From Alphaproteobacteria bacterium (GTDB taxonomy: Bacteria; Pseudomonadota; Alphaproteobacteria; UBA9219), in assembly GCA_026225415.1 (NCBI GenBank), contig JAMFSS010000002.1, positions 151,915 to 215,914 on the forward strand: a stretch of DNA of 64,000 nucleotides, written 5' to 3'. Shown here piece after piece: positions 41,079-49,860 of this stretch. Made by a program: the position numbers and the translations under genes. The notes beneath the pieces are model-generated. The model saw only the letters and a program-made list of their open reading frames with translations. It made no database searches and was not told the origin of the DNA. The stretch's first letter is position 1, and every line of letters begins with the position of its first letter.

Positions 41079-42545
41079 ATGAAAAACGCGCCTTCCATCC
41101 TTTGGTTTTACCGCGATTTGCGGTTGGGCGATAATGCCGCGCTGACAGGGGCCATTGCCCGCGGTGAAGCCGTGATTCCCCTTTATATCCGCGATGGCAA
41201 TGATGACGAAGGCGGCGCGTCGAAATGGTGGTTGCATCATGCGCTTGAAAATCTGGGCTCCGATTTATCTGCGTGCGGTGCGGGATTGATTCTGCGTCAC
41301 GGCAAACCGCTTGATATTTTACGGCGCGTGATTGCCGAAACGGGCGCCAAAGCCGTGACATGGGCGCGGCGGTACGAACCGGAACTGGCCGCGCGTGACG
41401 CGAAGATTATCGCCGCATTGAAAGAAGACGGTATCGAGGTTGTTGTTCATCCCGGATTTTTGTTGTTCGAGCCGGAGCAGATCAAAACCGGTGGCAGCAC
41501 GCCGTTCAAAGTTTTCACGCCGTTTTCCAAAGCCTGTTTCGCCGCCCCTGCCCCCGCACACACTTTGGCAGCACCTAAAAAGATCAAGGGCATCGAAGCT
41601 ATCGCAAGCGATGATTTGGTCGATTGGAAGCTGATCCCCAAAACTGCGTGGTGGGTCAAGGGCTTGGGCGATGATTGGCATGTTGGCGAAAAAGCCGCCG
41701 GAAGACAGTTGCAGCATTTCATCAAAAGCAACTTGATGGGTTATAAAACCGCCCGTGACAGACCGGATATCGCTGGCACATCGCGCCTGTCTCCCTCTTT
41801 GCATTTCGGCCATATCAGCCCGCGCCAGGTCTGGCACGCCATTCATCATGCGCAGGATGCGTCCCCTGCCTGCGCCCAAAGCGCGCATCGTTATTTACTG
41901 GAAATTTTGTGGCGCGAATTTTCGTGGCATTTGCTGTGCGCCATTCCCGATTTTACGACCCAGCCTTTGCAAAAATCCTTCATGCAATTTCCGTGGTTGA
42001 ATGACGATGCAGGGTTGGCGGCATGGCAACGCGGCCAGACGGGATACCCGATTGTCGATGCCGGCATGCGCGAGCTGTGGCAAACGGGGTGGATGCATAA
42101 CCGCGTGCGGATGATTGTCGCGTCGTTTTTGATAAAAGATTTGCTTATCGATTGGCGCATAGGCATGGCGTGGTTTTGGGATACGCTGGTCGATGCCGAT
42201 TTGGGCAGCAACACCGCCAGTTGGCAATGGGTGGCGGGGTGTGGCGCCGATGCCTCGCCCTATTTCCGCATTTTTAATCCCACTTTGCAGGGTGAAAAGT
42301 TTGACCCGCAAGGCGATTATGTCCGGCGCTTTGTGCCGGAACTGGCCAAAATGGACGCAAAATTCATCCACGAGCCGTGGAAAGCGCCCGCGGATGTCCT
42401 TGCCAAGGCGGGGGTGGTTTTGGGCAGAACCTACCCCAAACCCATTGTGGATCATGCCACCGCGCGGGCGCGGGCGCTTAAAGCCCTTAAAACAAGCAAG
42501 GGTGAGGATGGGCAAGCCCCTGAATCGGAGGATTTATTCGAATAA
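41079..42545 (+). CDS. phrB: deoxyribodipyrimidine photolyase (class I)
   Basis: The 488-residue protein has the N-terminal antenna-binding domain (LWFYRDLRLGDNAAL) and the FAD domain: TSRLSPSLHFGHISPRQVW, WREFSWHLL, GYPIVDAGMRELWQTGWMHNRVRMIVASFL and DADLGSNTASWQWVAGCG. It repairs cyclobutane pyrimidine dimers using light. No good Shine-Dalgarno is seen before the ATG. It is divergent from sppA. Confidence 0.96.
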   Translation: MKNAPSILWFYRDLRLGDNAALTGAIARGEAVIPLYIRDGNDDEGGASKWWLHHALENLGSDLSACGAGLILRHGKPLDILRRVIAETGAKAVTWARRYEPELAARDAKIIAALKEDGIEVVVHPGFLLFEPEQIKTGGSTPFKVFTPFSKACFAAPAPAHTLAAPKKIKGIEAIASDDLVDWKLIPKTAWWVKGLGDDWHVGEKAAGRQLQHFIKSNLMGYKTARDRPDIAGTSRLSPSLHFGHISPRQVWHAIHHAQDASPACAQSAHRYLLEILWREFSWHLLCAIPDFTTQPLQKSFMQFPWLNDDAGLAAWQRGQTGYPIVDAGMRELWQTGWMHNRVRMIVASFLIKDLLIDWRIGMAWFWDTLVDADLGSNTASWQWVAGCGADASPYFRIFNPTLQGEKFDPQGDYVRRFVPELAKMDAKFIHEPWKAPADVLAKAGVVLGRTYPKPIVDHATARARALKALKTSKGEDGQAPESEDLFE

Positions 42546-42611
42546 TCTTGACATTGGGGGGCGTTTTCACGACATTGCGCCCCTGTTACACGACATTCAG
42601 GATTTAGAGAC

Positions 42612-42791
42612 ATGGCAAAAGCAAAGAACGACATCAAACTGGTCAGCTCGGCAAACACGGGCTTTTTCTATGTGACCAAAAAGAACCCCAAGAACAACAC
42701 CAATAAGCTTGAGCTGAAAAAGTACGACCCCGTCGCACGCAAGCATGTTGTTTTCAAAGAAGGCAAGATCAAGGAAAGCAAGAAGTCGTAA
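42612..42791 (+). CDS. rpmG: 50S ribosomal protein L33
   Basis: This 59-residue protein is shorter than most gene-finder cut-offs. It reads [20 protein letters not shown] and on to [18 protein letters not shown], the standard L33 with the cysteines replaced (zinc-independent type). AGGA lies about 9 bases before the ATG. Confidence 0.97.
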   Translation: MAKAKNDIKLVSSANTGFFYVTKKNPKNNTNKLELKKYDPVARKHVVFKEGKIKESKKS

Positions 42792-42822
42792 CTTCTTTCT
42801 CCTTCGATATTTTCTTAAAATT

Positions 42823-43902
42823 TTAAAGCGACGGAAGCGGCATCTGCGAAACAGATGCTGTATCCGGTTTGTCTGATGTGTCGGGTCGTAATGGCGCGAT
42901 GCTGTCCGGCAATGGCAGAAGTGCGGGCTGTGCCGGAGTATTATCGACTGGTTTCGGTTCTGCCGCCGCGACTGTTGGCGTTGACGGCGCATCATCGACT
43001 TTGGCTTCTTCCGTTTGGTTTTTTTCGCAAACACCGATGATGTTCGATGATGCCGCGCGCATTTTCAACAATGCGGGATTGGACAGCGCGAAGTCGATGC
43101 CCGCGGCCAGCCTTTTGTTCAATTGCAGCAAAAATTTGGGATTGGTGATCGATCTCAAATCATGCTGATTTTCTAAATCAGACTCTTCGAAAAGGGCGGC
43201 TACGCGATCAAGATTTTTATTCAACGGTTGTTTGCTGTGATAGCGCGGGCTCAGAACGCCAATGCCACGCCAGTTGCGCTTGGCAACGCCGCCTGATCCT
43301 TCCGCCACCAGTTCGGCAAATGTTTGGTCTGTATTACGGCCACAGGCGGAATAATAAATATTCGGATGATCGACGATGCTCTGTTTGCTCACTTCGTCAT
43401 CTTGATGAATGGCGATGAAGGCATCGGCACCCGGCAAAATGCTGGTTCTGGCGATTGCCATTGGCGTTGCGTCATCGGTGCCAAAAATCCTGTCGACTTC
43501 ATTCGTCCATTCTGTCGTGCGGGTTAACACGACCAGATAATTCAATTTTTCCAATTCGGATTTTAACATCAGCGCCGAAGCAAAATTGCGTTCGACTTCC
43601 ATGACTTCAATTTCTTGTGGGCTGCATCTGTGCTTTTTCTTTTTTGAACAAGCGACTTGAAGATAACCTGTTGCGCCCGAGTCATTTTTATTGGGCGATG
43701 TTTTGCCGCCATGGCCGATATCCAAAACAATGGTTCCTTTGTAATGATGCGGTGGCGGCGGTTTTTTGGCGGAAAGAATTTTCAGATTTTGTAATACCGA
43801 GGGGGATTCATCGGCATGCGACGGAATAGCGCAAACAACAGCTGCCGCTGCCGCGAATAGCATGTGTAAATGAGGAGAAAGTTTTTTAAGTGCCGTGATC
43901 AT
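42823..43902 (-). CDS. N-acetylmuramoyl-L-alanine amidase (Amidase_3, AmiC-like)
   Basis: The 359-residue protein has a signal peptide ending SHA, and zinc ligands in DIGHGG (His64), MEVERN (Glu104) and FIAIHQDD (His166), the Amidase_3 pattern. Between the first two ligands lies a Lys-rich insert with two cysteines (VACSKKKKHRCSP). The C-terminal about 70 residues are Pro/Ala/Thr-rich. It cleaves peptide stems during cell separation. Gene order does not suggest an operon. Confidence 0.88.
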   Translation of the reverse strand: MITALKKLSPHLHMLFAAAAAVVCAIPSHADESPSVLQNLKILSAKKPPPPHHYKGTIVLDIGHGGKTSPNKNDSGATGYLQVACSKKKKHRCSPQEIEVMEVERNFASALMLKSELEKLNYLVVLTRTTEWTNEVDRIFGTDDATPMAIARTSILPGADAFIAIHQDDEVSKQSIVDHPNIYYSACGRNTDQTFAELVAEGSGGVAKRNWRGIGVLSPRYHSKQPLNKNLDRVAALFEESDLENQHDLRSITNPKFLLQLNKRLAAGIDFALSNPALLKMRAASSNIIGVCEKNQTEEAKVDDAPSTPTVAAAEPKPVDNTPAQPALLPLPDSIAPLRPDTSDKPDTASVSQMPLPSL

Positions 43903-43970
43903 AAAACCAAGATACAGGCCGGAAATAGTTTCATTAAAAGGAAATCGGATGTTTTTCTTGGTTAACGCAC

Positions 43971-44004
43971 AAAAAAGTGCCCCGCTTTAAAACGGGGCAT
44001 TTTT
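43971..44004 (-). terminator. Rho-independent terminator after mscL
   Basis: On the minus strand ATGCCCCG and CGGGGCA form the stem around TTTTAAAG, followed by C and six T. Confidence 0.85.
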
Positions 44005-44021
44005 AATCACTGTAGCTTTTA

Positions 44022-44444
44022 TTAGATATCGGCTGTGCATTTGGGGCATTTGGTTGCCGCAGGCGCTATAGCCGAGGTGCAGCGCGGGCAATCTTTGGTT
44101 GCAACAGGTTTCGGCATAAAACGCGCCAGCGAGCGCACGACCAGAAACACCACAAAAGCGACGATAAGGAAATCGACGATATTATTGGCGAAAGAACCGA
44201 TCATCATAACAGGCGCTTTGGCGGCTTTGGCCTCGATCAAATTGTCGTAATGCTGGCCGTTCAATGGCACGAAAATCTGGGAAAAGTCGATTTTGCCAAG
44301 CAACAAGCCAATCGGCGGCATTAAAACATCTGCGACCAGAGAAGAAACGATTTTGCCGAACGCGGCACCGATAATGACACCGACCGCCAGATCGACGACA
44401 TTGCCACGGGCGATAAAGTCACGGAAATCCTTGGCTATCGACAT
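44022..44444 (-). CDS. mscL: large-conductance mechanosensitive channel with C-terminal zinc ribbon
   Basis: The 140-residue protein opens with KDFRDFIARGNVVDLAVGVIIGAAFGKIV, the MscL gating helix. A second helix (IVDFLIVAFVVFLVV) follows. The tail has two CxxC pairs (119-122 and 133-136), a zinc-ribbon-like extension seen in many MscL proteins. It releases osmolytes on hypo-osmotic shock. It is divergent from glmS. Confidence 0.95.
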   Translation of the reverse strand: MSIAKDFRDFIARGNVVDLAVGVIIGAAFGKIVSSLVADVLMPPIGLLLGKIDFSQIFVPLNGQHYDNLIEAKAAKAPVMMIGSFANNIVDFLIVAFVVFLVVRSLARFMPKPVATKDCPRCTSAIAPAATKCPKCTADI

Positions 44445-44512
44445 TTACTTCTCCTTAGGTTTTTTATGATTAGATTCATGTATCTAGTAACATTATGTCG
44501 TCAAAACTGAAT

Positions 44513-44539
44513 TTGGCAATTGTTGTTTTTGGGTAATAT
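44513..44539 (+). promoter_or_regulatory. candidate promoter for glmS
   Basis: TTGGCA at 44513-44518, a short 15-base spacer and TAATAT at 44534-44539, 35 bases before the ATG. The short spacer weakens the case. No glmS-ribozyme-like element was seen. Confidence 0.3.
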
Positions 44540-44574
44540 GCCCCTGCCCTTTCTTTAACCCGTGAGTGTCCCCT

Positions 44575-46395
44575 ATGTGCGGTATTGTTGGAATTAACGG
44601 CTCGCGCCCTGTGTCGCCTTTACTGGTCGATGGGTTGCGGCGCTTGGAATATCGCGGTTATGACAGCGCGGGTATCGCCACGTTGGTCGGCGGACAGATT
44701 GATGCGCGCCGCGCCGAAGGCAAGCTGGACAGGTTGGCGGAAAAACTGGTGGGCGAGCCGTTGTCAGGTACAATGGGCATCGGCCATACCAGATGGGCAA
44801 CGCATGGCAAACCGACCGAAGCCAACGCCCATCCACACCGCACCGACAAAGTCGCCGTGGTCCATAACGGCATTATCGAAAATTACCGCGAATTGCGCAA
44901 CGAGCTGGAAAAGAAGGGTTGCGTTTTCGCATCGGAAACCGACACCGAAACAATCGCGCATTTGATAAGCGATTATTTGCGCCAGGGCATGTCGCCGCAG
45001 GAAGCCGCCGCGATTTCGTTGAAACGATTGGAAGGCGCTTTTGCTGTCGCAATTATTTTTGCGGGTCATGAGGATTTACTAATTGGTGCGCGACGCGGCA
45101 GCCCACTGGCCTTGGGTTATGGCGACGGCGAGATGTTTTTGGGTTCGGACGCTTTGGCGCTTGCGCCGCTTACCAACCGCATTGCCTATCTGGAAGAAGG
45201 CGATTGGGTTGAGGTGTATAAGGACAAAGCCATTATCCATGATGCGGGTGACAAGATTGTGGAACGTAAAATCCACATCACCGCTTTGTCGGGCGCGATG
45301 ATTGGCAAAGGGCAATATCGCCATTTCATGCTGAAGGAAATTTTTGAACAGCCCGCCGTTATTGGCGATACGCTATCGACGCTTGTGACGCCCGACGATA
45401 TTTTGACAATGCCGCAAATGCCGTTTGATTGGAAAACGGTTCCGCGCGTGACAATTATCGGTTGCGGTACTGCGTCTTATGCCGGTTTGGTGGGCAAATA
45501 CTGGTTTGAACAATTGGCGCGTTTGCCTGTGGAAATTGATATCGCATCGGAATTCCGTTACCGCGAAGCCCCCATGCCCGCAGGCGGCGTGACGATTGTG
45601 GTTTCGCAATCGGGCGAAACGGCGGATACTTTGGCGGCATTGAATTACGCCAAATCACAGGGACAGAAAATTTTGGCGGTGGTTAATGTGCCGCAAAGCT
45701 CGATTGCCCGCGCATCGGATATTGTGGTGCCGACTTTGGCGGGACCCGAAATTGGCGTGGCATCGACCAAGGCATACACCACGCAATTGGCGGTGTTATT
45801 GTGTTTGGCGTTAGATGCCGCACAGACGCGGGGCGGTATTACGCCTCAGCGCAGCAAGGAAATCATCCATGCCCTGCACCAAATTCCGGCGCAGATTAAT
45901 GCCGTGTTGCGCGACGAACATCACGTTCAGGAATTGGCGCATCACATCAGCGAGGCGCGGGATGTTTTGTATATGGGGCGCGGGTTACTGTTCCCGCTGG
46001 CAATGGAAGGCGCGTTGAAGCTGAAAGAAATTTCGTATATTCATGCCGAAGGTTATCCGGCCGGTGAGATGAAACACGGCCCGATTGCCTTGATTGACGA
46101 AAATATGCCGGTGGTTTTTTTGGCGCCTAGTGACAATTTGTATGAAAAAACTGCATCCAATGTGCAGGAAGTGGCAGCGCGCGGCGGCAAGGTAATTTTG
46201 ATTTCCGATAAAATGGGTATCGCCAATTGTGGCGCAAAACTTTTCCACAGCATTGCGGTGCCGACCGCCGACAATGCCGTGTTGCCCTTGCTCTATGCCG
46301 TTCCTATTCAATTGCTGGCCTATTACACCGCCATTGCCAAAGGCACCGATGTCGATATGCCGCGCAATCTGGCCAAAAGCGTGACGGTGGAGTAA
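44575..46395 (+). CDS. glmS: glutamine-fructose-6-phosphate aminotransferase
   Basis: The 606-residue protein begins MCGIVGI, so Cys2 becomes the N-terminal nucleophile; the in-frame codons upstream (GTG at 44566) are therefore excluded. It has GHTRWATHG, HNGIIENY, the SIS domains (SQSGETADTLAAL, GPEIGVASTKAYTTQ) and ends MPRNLAKSVTVE. It makes glucosamine-6-phosphate for the cell wall. The last 48 bases recur at 47065-47112. Confidence 0.98.
   Translation: MCGIVGINGSRPVSPLLVDGLRRLEYRGYDSAGIATLVGGQIDARRAEGKLDRLAEKLVGEPLSGTMGIGHTRWATHGKPTEANAHPHRTDKVAVVHNGIIENYRELRNELEKKGCVFASETDTETIAHLISDYLRQGMSPQEAAAISLKRLEGAFAVAIIFAGHEDLLIGARRGSPLALGYGDGEMFLGSDALALAPLTNRIAYLEEGDWVEVYKDKAIIHDAGDKIVERKIHITALSGAMIGKGQYRHFMLKEIFEQPAVIGDTLSTLVTPDDILTMPQMPFDWKTVPRVTIIGCGTASYAGLVGKYWFEQLARLPVEIDIASEFRYREAPMPAGGVTIVVSQSGETADTLAALNYAKSQGQKILAVVNVPQSSIARASDIVVPTLAGPEIGVASTKAYTTQLAVLLCLALDAAQTRGGITPQRSKEIIHALHQIPAQINAVLRDEHHVQELAHHISEARDVLYMGRGLLFPLAMEGALKLKEISYIHAEGYPAGEMKHGPIALIDENMPVVFLAPSDNLYEKTASNVQEVAARGGKVILISDKMGIANCGAKLFHSIAVPTADNAVLPLLYAVPIQLLAYYTAIAKGTDVDMPRNLAKSVTVE
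46348..46395 (+). repeat. direct repeat, left copy (glmS 3' end)
   Basis: The final 48 bases of glmS. They match 47065-47112 at 44 of 48 positions, including the stop codon. The two copies enclose the toxin-antitoxin genes. Confidence 0.85.
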
Positions 46396-46405
46396 TAAAT
46401 AAGGC

Positions 46406-46434
46406 TTGCTTTTATGTATCTAGTTGGATACAAT
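46406..46434 (+). promoter_or_regulatory. toxin-antitoxin promoter with internal operator
   Basis: TTGCTT (46406-46411), a 17-base spacer, and TACAAT (46429-46434). TGTATC (46415-46420) and GATACA (46427-46432) form an inverted repeat between and over the core elements, a likely site for autoregulation by the antitoxin. The toxin ATG is only 6 bases after the -10, so the transcript should be leaderless. Confidence 0.65.
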
Positions 46435-46439
46435 GATTT

Positions 46440-46745
46440 ATGAACCAATTTATTCGATCATCTGTTTTTGACGATTGGTTATTGGCGCTGTCCGACCAGA
46501 AAGCCAAAGCCCGCATATTGGCAAGGATTCAAAGCGCGGTGTTCGGCAATTTTGGCGATTGCAAACCTGTTGGTGATGGCATTTCAGAAATGCGCATTCA
46601 TGCCGGCGCGGGATACCGCGTATATTACTTCCGCACCGGGACCGTTGTGTATGTTCTATTGGCAGGCGGTGATAAAGCCTCACAGAAAAAAGATATCCTG
46701 CAAGCCAAGACATTGGCCAAACAATTTAAGGAAAACAAACAATGA
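46440..46745 (+). CDS. RelE/ParE-superfamily toxin (HigB-like addiction killer)
   Basis: The 101-residue protein matches the Gp49-like HigB family: GISEMRIHAGAGYRVYYFRTGTVVYVLLAGGDKASQKKDI. Such toxins cleave ribosome-bound mRNA. The stop overlaps the antitoxin ATG by four bases. In the order toxin then antitoxin it follows the higBA layout. It lies between duplicated ends of glmS. Confidence 0.88.
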   Translation: MNQFIRSSVFDDWLLALSDQKAKARILARIQSAVFGNFGDCKPVGDGISEMRIHAGAGYRVYYFRTGTVVYVLLAGGDKASQKKDILQAKTLAKQFKENKQ

Positions 46746-47041
46746 AAAAAACAACTTTTGCCAATTTTGATATCGCGGCTTATCTGGACAATGACAAAAT
46801 TATTGCCGAATATCTTTCTGCCGCTGCTGAAGATGCAAACCCCGATGTATTTGTTGCGGCGCTGGGCGATGTTGCAAAGGCGCGAGGCATGACGCAAATC
46901 GCCAAGGATGCGAAACTGGGCAGAGAAAGCCTGTATAAGGCTTTAAGCTCTGGCGCACATCCACGTTTTGAAACCATCAATTCCGTCTTGCATGCGTTGG
47001 GCGTTAAATTTGCCGTTGTCGCCAACCGACCACATTCTTAA
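46742..47041 (+). CDS. HigA-like antitoxin with helix-turn-helix
   Basis: The 99-residue protein has the addiction-module antidote pattern: AAYLDNDKIIAEYLSAAAED, then an XRE-like HTH (MTQIAKDAKLGRESLYKALSSGAHPRFETINSVLHALG). It neutralises the toxin and probably represses the shared promoter. Its TAA overlaps the ATG of the small frame carrying the glmS-end copy. Confidence 0.88.
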   Translation: MKKTTFANFDIAAYLDNDKIIAEYLSAAAEDANPDVFVAALGDVAKARGMTQIAKDAKLGRESLYKALSSGAHPRFETINSVLHALGVKFAVVANRPHS

Positions 47042-47112
47042 TGTTTCCATCTACATTGCTTAAAGATGTCGATATGCTGCGCAATCTGACGAAGAGCGTG
47101 ACGGTGGAGTAA
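47041..47112 (+). pseudogene. duplicated glmS 3' end in a 23-codon frame
   Basis: The frame starts ATGTTTCCATCTAC and then reads KDVDMLRNLTKSVTVE, matching the glmS C-terminus TDVDMPRNLAKSVTVE. The similarity runs from 47065 to the stop. It is probably a relic of an insertion event rather than a working gene. Confidence 0.7.
47065..47112 (+). repeat. direct repeat, right copy (glmS 3' end)
   Basis: 44 of 48 bases identical to 46348-46395; the differences are single-base. It ends with the same stop codon. Confidence 0.85.
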
Positions 47113-47119
47113 CGCCACC

Positions 47120-48946
47120 TTACCGCTTCTGCGCCGCATTAATCTTGTCAGTCTTGGCGGGGTCGATCCACCAGCCATCGGTGACCGCCCCTTGTGATGC
47201 ATATTTGGGCATTGAGGGCGGCATGCCGAATTTATCCCAATAGGCGATGCGGTAAGTGCCGATATGCCATTCGGGAATAACATAATGGTTCCACAATAAA
47301 ATGCGGTCAAGCGCGCGACAGGCGGCGACCAGATCTTCGCGGCTGTTGGCGTGGATAATTTTATCGATCATCACATCGACCGCCGGGTCGCGCACGCCGA
47401 TCAAATTATTGCTGCCTTCGACATCGGCGCGGGTCGAACCGAAATAATCCAGCTCCTCATTGCCGGGCGATAATTTTTGGCCGAACACCGCAACCGTCAT
47501 ATCAAAATCAAAATTATTCATGCGGTTTTGATATTGCGACGCATCGACCGTACGCATGGTTGCATGGATACCCAACCGTTCAAGATTGCGGAACCAGGGT
47601 TGCGTCCAGCGTTCAAACATCGGCTCGTCAATAATCACTTCAAAGACAAACGGTTTGCCGGTGGCGTCAACCAGCGTGCCGTTTTTCAATGTCCAGCCTG
47701 CGTCTTTCAGCAACGCTGCAGCTTTTTGCAGATTGTCGCGGTTATCGCCGCTGCCATCCGATACGGGTTCTTTATATTCTGTCGTAAAAACGTCGTCGGG
47801 GATTTTGCCGCGGAGCGGTGTCAGCAATTTCAGTTCCGCTGGCGAAGGCAAACCTGTCGCCGCCAGTTCGGAATTATCGAAAAAGCTTTGCGTGCGGGTA
47901 TAGGAATTATAGGCAAAGTTTTTATCCGACCATTCAAAGTCAAACGCATCGTCTAACGCTTCACGCACGCGCTTATCCTGAAAAATGGGGCGACGGGTAT
48001 TTATGATCCAGGCCTGCATGCCTGCTGGTAATTCATTTTTCAGCACGCTCTTTTTAATCAATCCTTGCTGAACCGCTGGCGTGTCGTAATCGAGCGCCCA
48101 ATGTTTGGCGATATTTTCAAACCGGTAATCATAGCGTCCGGCAAAAAACGCTTCCAATGCCACAGTCGCATCGCGGTAATAATCATAGGTGATGCGATCG
48201 AAATTATAACGGCCTTTATTCACGGGCAGATTGGCGCCCCACCAGTTTTTATCGCGCACATAGCTGATGCTGCGCCCCTGTGTCAGATTATCGATTTTAT
48301 AGGGGCCGCTGCCGATAATCGGGTCGAGTGTTGTGGCGGCAAAATCCCTGCCCTGCCATGATTTTTTGGAGAAGACAGGCAGTTGCCCCATGATGATTGG
48401 CAATTCGGTATTGGTCGCATCACGGAAAGTGAATTTGACCTCGTGTGGCCCTGTTTGTTCGGCCTTGACCACGTCTTTGTAATAGCTGCGGTAAAAAGGG
48501 TGGCCTTTGTCGCGCAAAGTTTCAAACGAGAAAATAACGTCTTCGGGGGTTAACGGCGAGCCGTCGCTGAACTTCGCTTCGGGGCGCAATTTATACGACA
48601 CCCATGTTTTGTCGGGCGCGACGGTGACAGATTGCGCAATCCATCCATATTCGGTGGAAGGTTCATCGAGCGAGGAGGCCATCAGGCTTTCGAACACGAT
48701 GCCTGCGTCTGCCGCGCTAACGCCTTTTAATGTAAACGGATTGACGGTATCGAAACTTTGCAACGCGCTGAAATGCGCTTCGCCGCCTTTGGGCGCGTCG
48801 GGGTTCACATAATCGAAATGCGTGAAACCGGCGGTGTATTTCGGCGCGCCGTGGAGGGCTATGCCGATTTGTTGCGCAAAAGCAGGGGAGCAAAAAACGA
48901 GAAGCAAGGCGAGCAAAACAGAGGGAACAAACTGATGGGACTTCAT
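47120..48946 (-). CDS. family 5 extracellular solute-binding protein (peptide ABC transporter)
   Basis: The 608-residue protein has a signal peptide (MKSHQFVPSVLLALLLVFCSPAFA) and the SBP_bac_5 pattern, resembling the YejA or OppA type (GKPLTP-like SDGSPLTPEDVIFSFE; LDPIIGSGPYKI). It binds oligopeptides in the periplasm. No permease or ATPase genes are adjacent, so it is an orphan component in this window. The start at 48946 is favoured over an in-frame extension to 49099, which has no signal-peptide logic. Confidence 0.92.
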   Translation of the reverse strand: MKSHQFVPSVLLALLLVFCSPAFAQQIGIALHGAPKYTAGFTHFDYVNPDAPKGGEAHFSALQSFDTVNPFTLKGVSAADAGIVFESLMASSLDEPSTEYGWIAQSVTVAPDKTWVSYKLRPEAKFSDGSPLTPEDVIFSFETLRDKGHPFYRSYYKDVVKAEQTGPHEVKFTFRDATNTELPIIMGQLPVFSKKSWQGRDFAATTLDPIIGSGPYKIDNLTQGRSISYVRDKNWWGANLPVNKGRYNFDRITYDYYRDATVALEAFFAGRYDYRFENIAKHWALDYDTPAVQQGLIKKSVLKNELPAGMQAWIINTRRPIFQDKRVREALDDAFDFEWSDKNFAYNSYTRTQSFFDNSELAATGLPSPAELKLLTPLRGKIPDDVFTTEYKEPVSDGSGDNRDNLQKAAALLKDAGWTLKNGTLVDATGKPFVFEVIIDEPMFERWTQPWFRNLERLGIHATMRTVDASQYQNRMNNFDFDMTVAVFGQKLSPGNEELDYFGSTRADVEGSNNLIGVRDPAVDVMIDKIIHANSREDLVAACRALDRILLWNHYVIPEWHIGTYRIAYWDKFGMPPSMPKYASQGAVTDGWWIDPAKTDKINAAQKR

Positions 48947-49008
48947 GGCGTTATGCTCTTTCTGTCTCTGTTCTTTCTCAACCTTACTCCACCCTGCTCG
49001 CTCTTCCC

Positions 49009-49752
49009 TCACTTCTGCATTAAATCGACCAGATTTTGCCAGCGATGCGACGACAGAAGCTGGGCATAAACCAATGCCAGCCACCCTTTTTTGCGCCATT
49101 GCAGAATAATGCTGTCGGGCAGCTCATCGAACTTTTTCGGGTCGATGATCAGAAAACCGCTGAGCTGTAACCGCGAACCGTCACGCGCATCAATCTCGGC
49201 ATTGTTGGGCATCAACAGATCATTTTCCTTGAGCGCCTTCACAAATTCGTCGGTGCTGTCGCCTTGCTGGCGCAGCGCGGCACAGAATTCCATCGCGCTT
49301 TTGGTAAAGCCGCTGGGCTCTTCCCCTTCAAACAACGGAAATTCGCCTTCGGGTTTCAACAAATCGCTGGCTTCGTCGATGCACAAAACGAATTGTTTGT
49401 TATCGGGGTCATCCATCAAAATGAAAGGATAACGGCGCACATAGGCTGGCAGATAGGCGCCATTAACCCACGCATTATCCTTGCCAACAAACAGATTGGT
49501 ATCGTTTTTCAAACCCACAACCGCCGCCGGAACCGGCAAAGGCCCGTCGGCGAACACAATGGGGTAATAGGCCGCGGCCAACGGAAATTCATCCACCAGC
49601 AAGGGGATCGCATTGGTTTTCGCCGCGAATTTGAAATTGGTCGGGCGGTTCAGCTTCATCTTGCCGTCCTTAACGCGGTCGAGCGGGCGCGGCGATGCAT
49701 AAAACATCGGCATGGCGTTTTCGGGGGCGGCTGGAGGCGTTGGCTGGTTCAT
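49009..49752 (-). CDS. SapC family protein
   Basis: The 247-residue protein matches the SapC family (S-layer-linked): FYASPRPLDRVKDGKMKLNRPTNFKFA, VPAAVVGLKND and GAYLPAYVRRYPFIL are typical. The function is not established. ATG at 49752 with AGGGA 6 bases upstream; an extension to 49911 overlaps rnd and is rejected. The gene is followed by the solute-binding protein on the same strand after 62 bases. Confidence 0.88.
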   Translation of the reverse strand: MNQPTPPAAPENAMPMFYASPRPLDRVKDGKMKLNRPTNFKFAAKTNAIPLLVDEFPLAAAYYPIVFADGPLPVPAAVVGLKNDTNLFVGKDNAWVNGAYLPAYVRRYPFILMDDPDNKQFVLCIDEASDLLKPEGEFPLFEGEEPSGFTKSAMEFCAALRQQGDSTDEFVKALKENDLLMPNNAEIDARDGSRLQLSGFLIIDPKKFDELPDSIILQWRKKGWLALVYAQLLSSHRWQNLVDLMQK

Positions 49753-49860
49753 AGAGAATCCCTGTTGGAAATGGACAGGGAATATATAGGCCAAGGGTGG
49801 GGTTGTGGCAAGGCGGGGATAGCTGCTAAAGCTATAGAGTATGCAACTGGTTAAATTGAA

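Noticed and set aside
44478-44488. ATGTATCTAGT upstream of glmS is identical to 46414-46424 in the toxin promoter
   Set aside because: Eleven bases with no extended similarity may be chance; flanking sequence does not align well.
46396-47112. Tn7-like transposon at the glmS site
   Set aside because: No tns genes and no Tn7 end repeats are present; only the duplicated gene end supports an insertion.
48947-49099. Longer start for the peptide-binding protein
   Set aside because: The signal peptide begins at 48946, and the extension overlaps the SapC gene.
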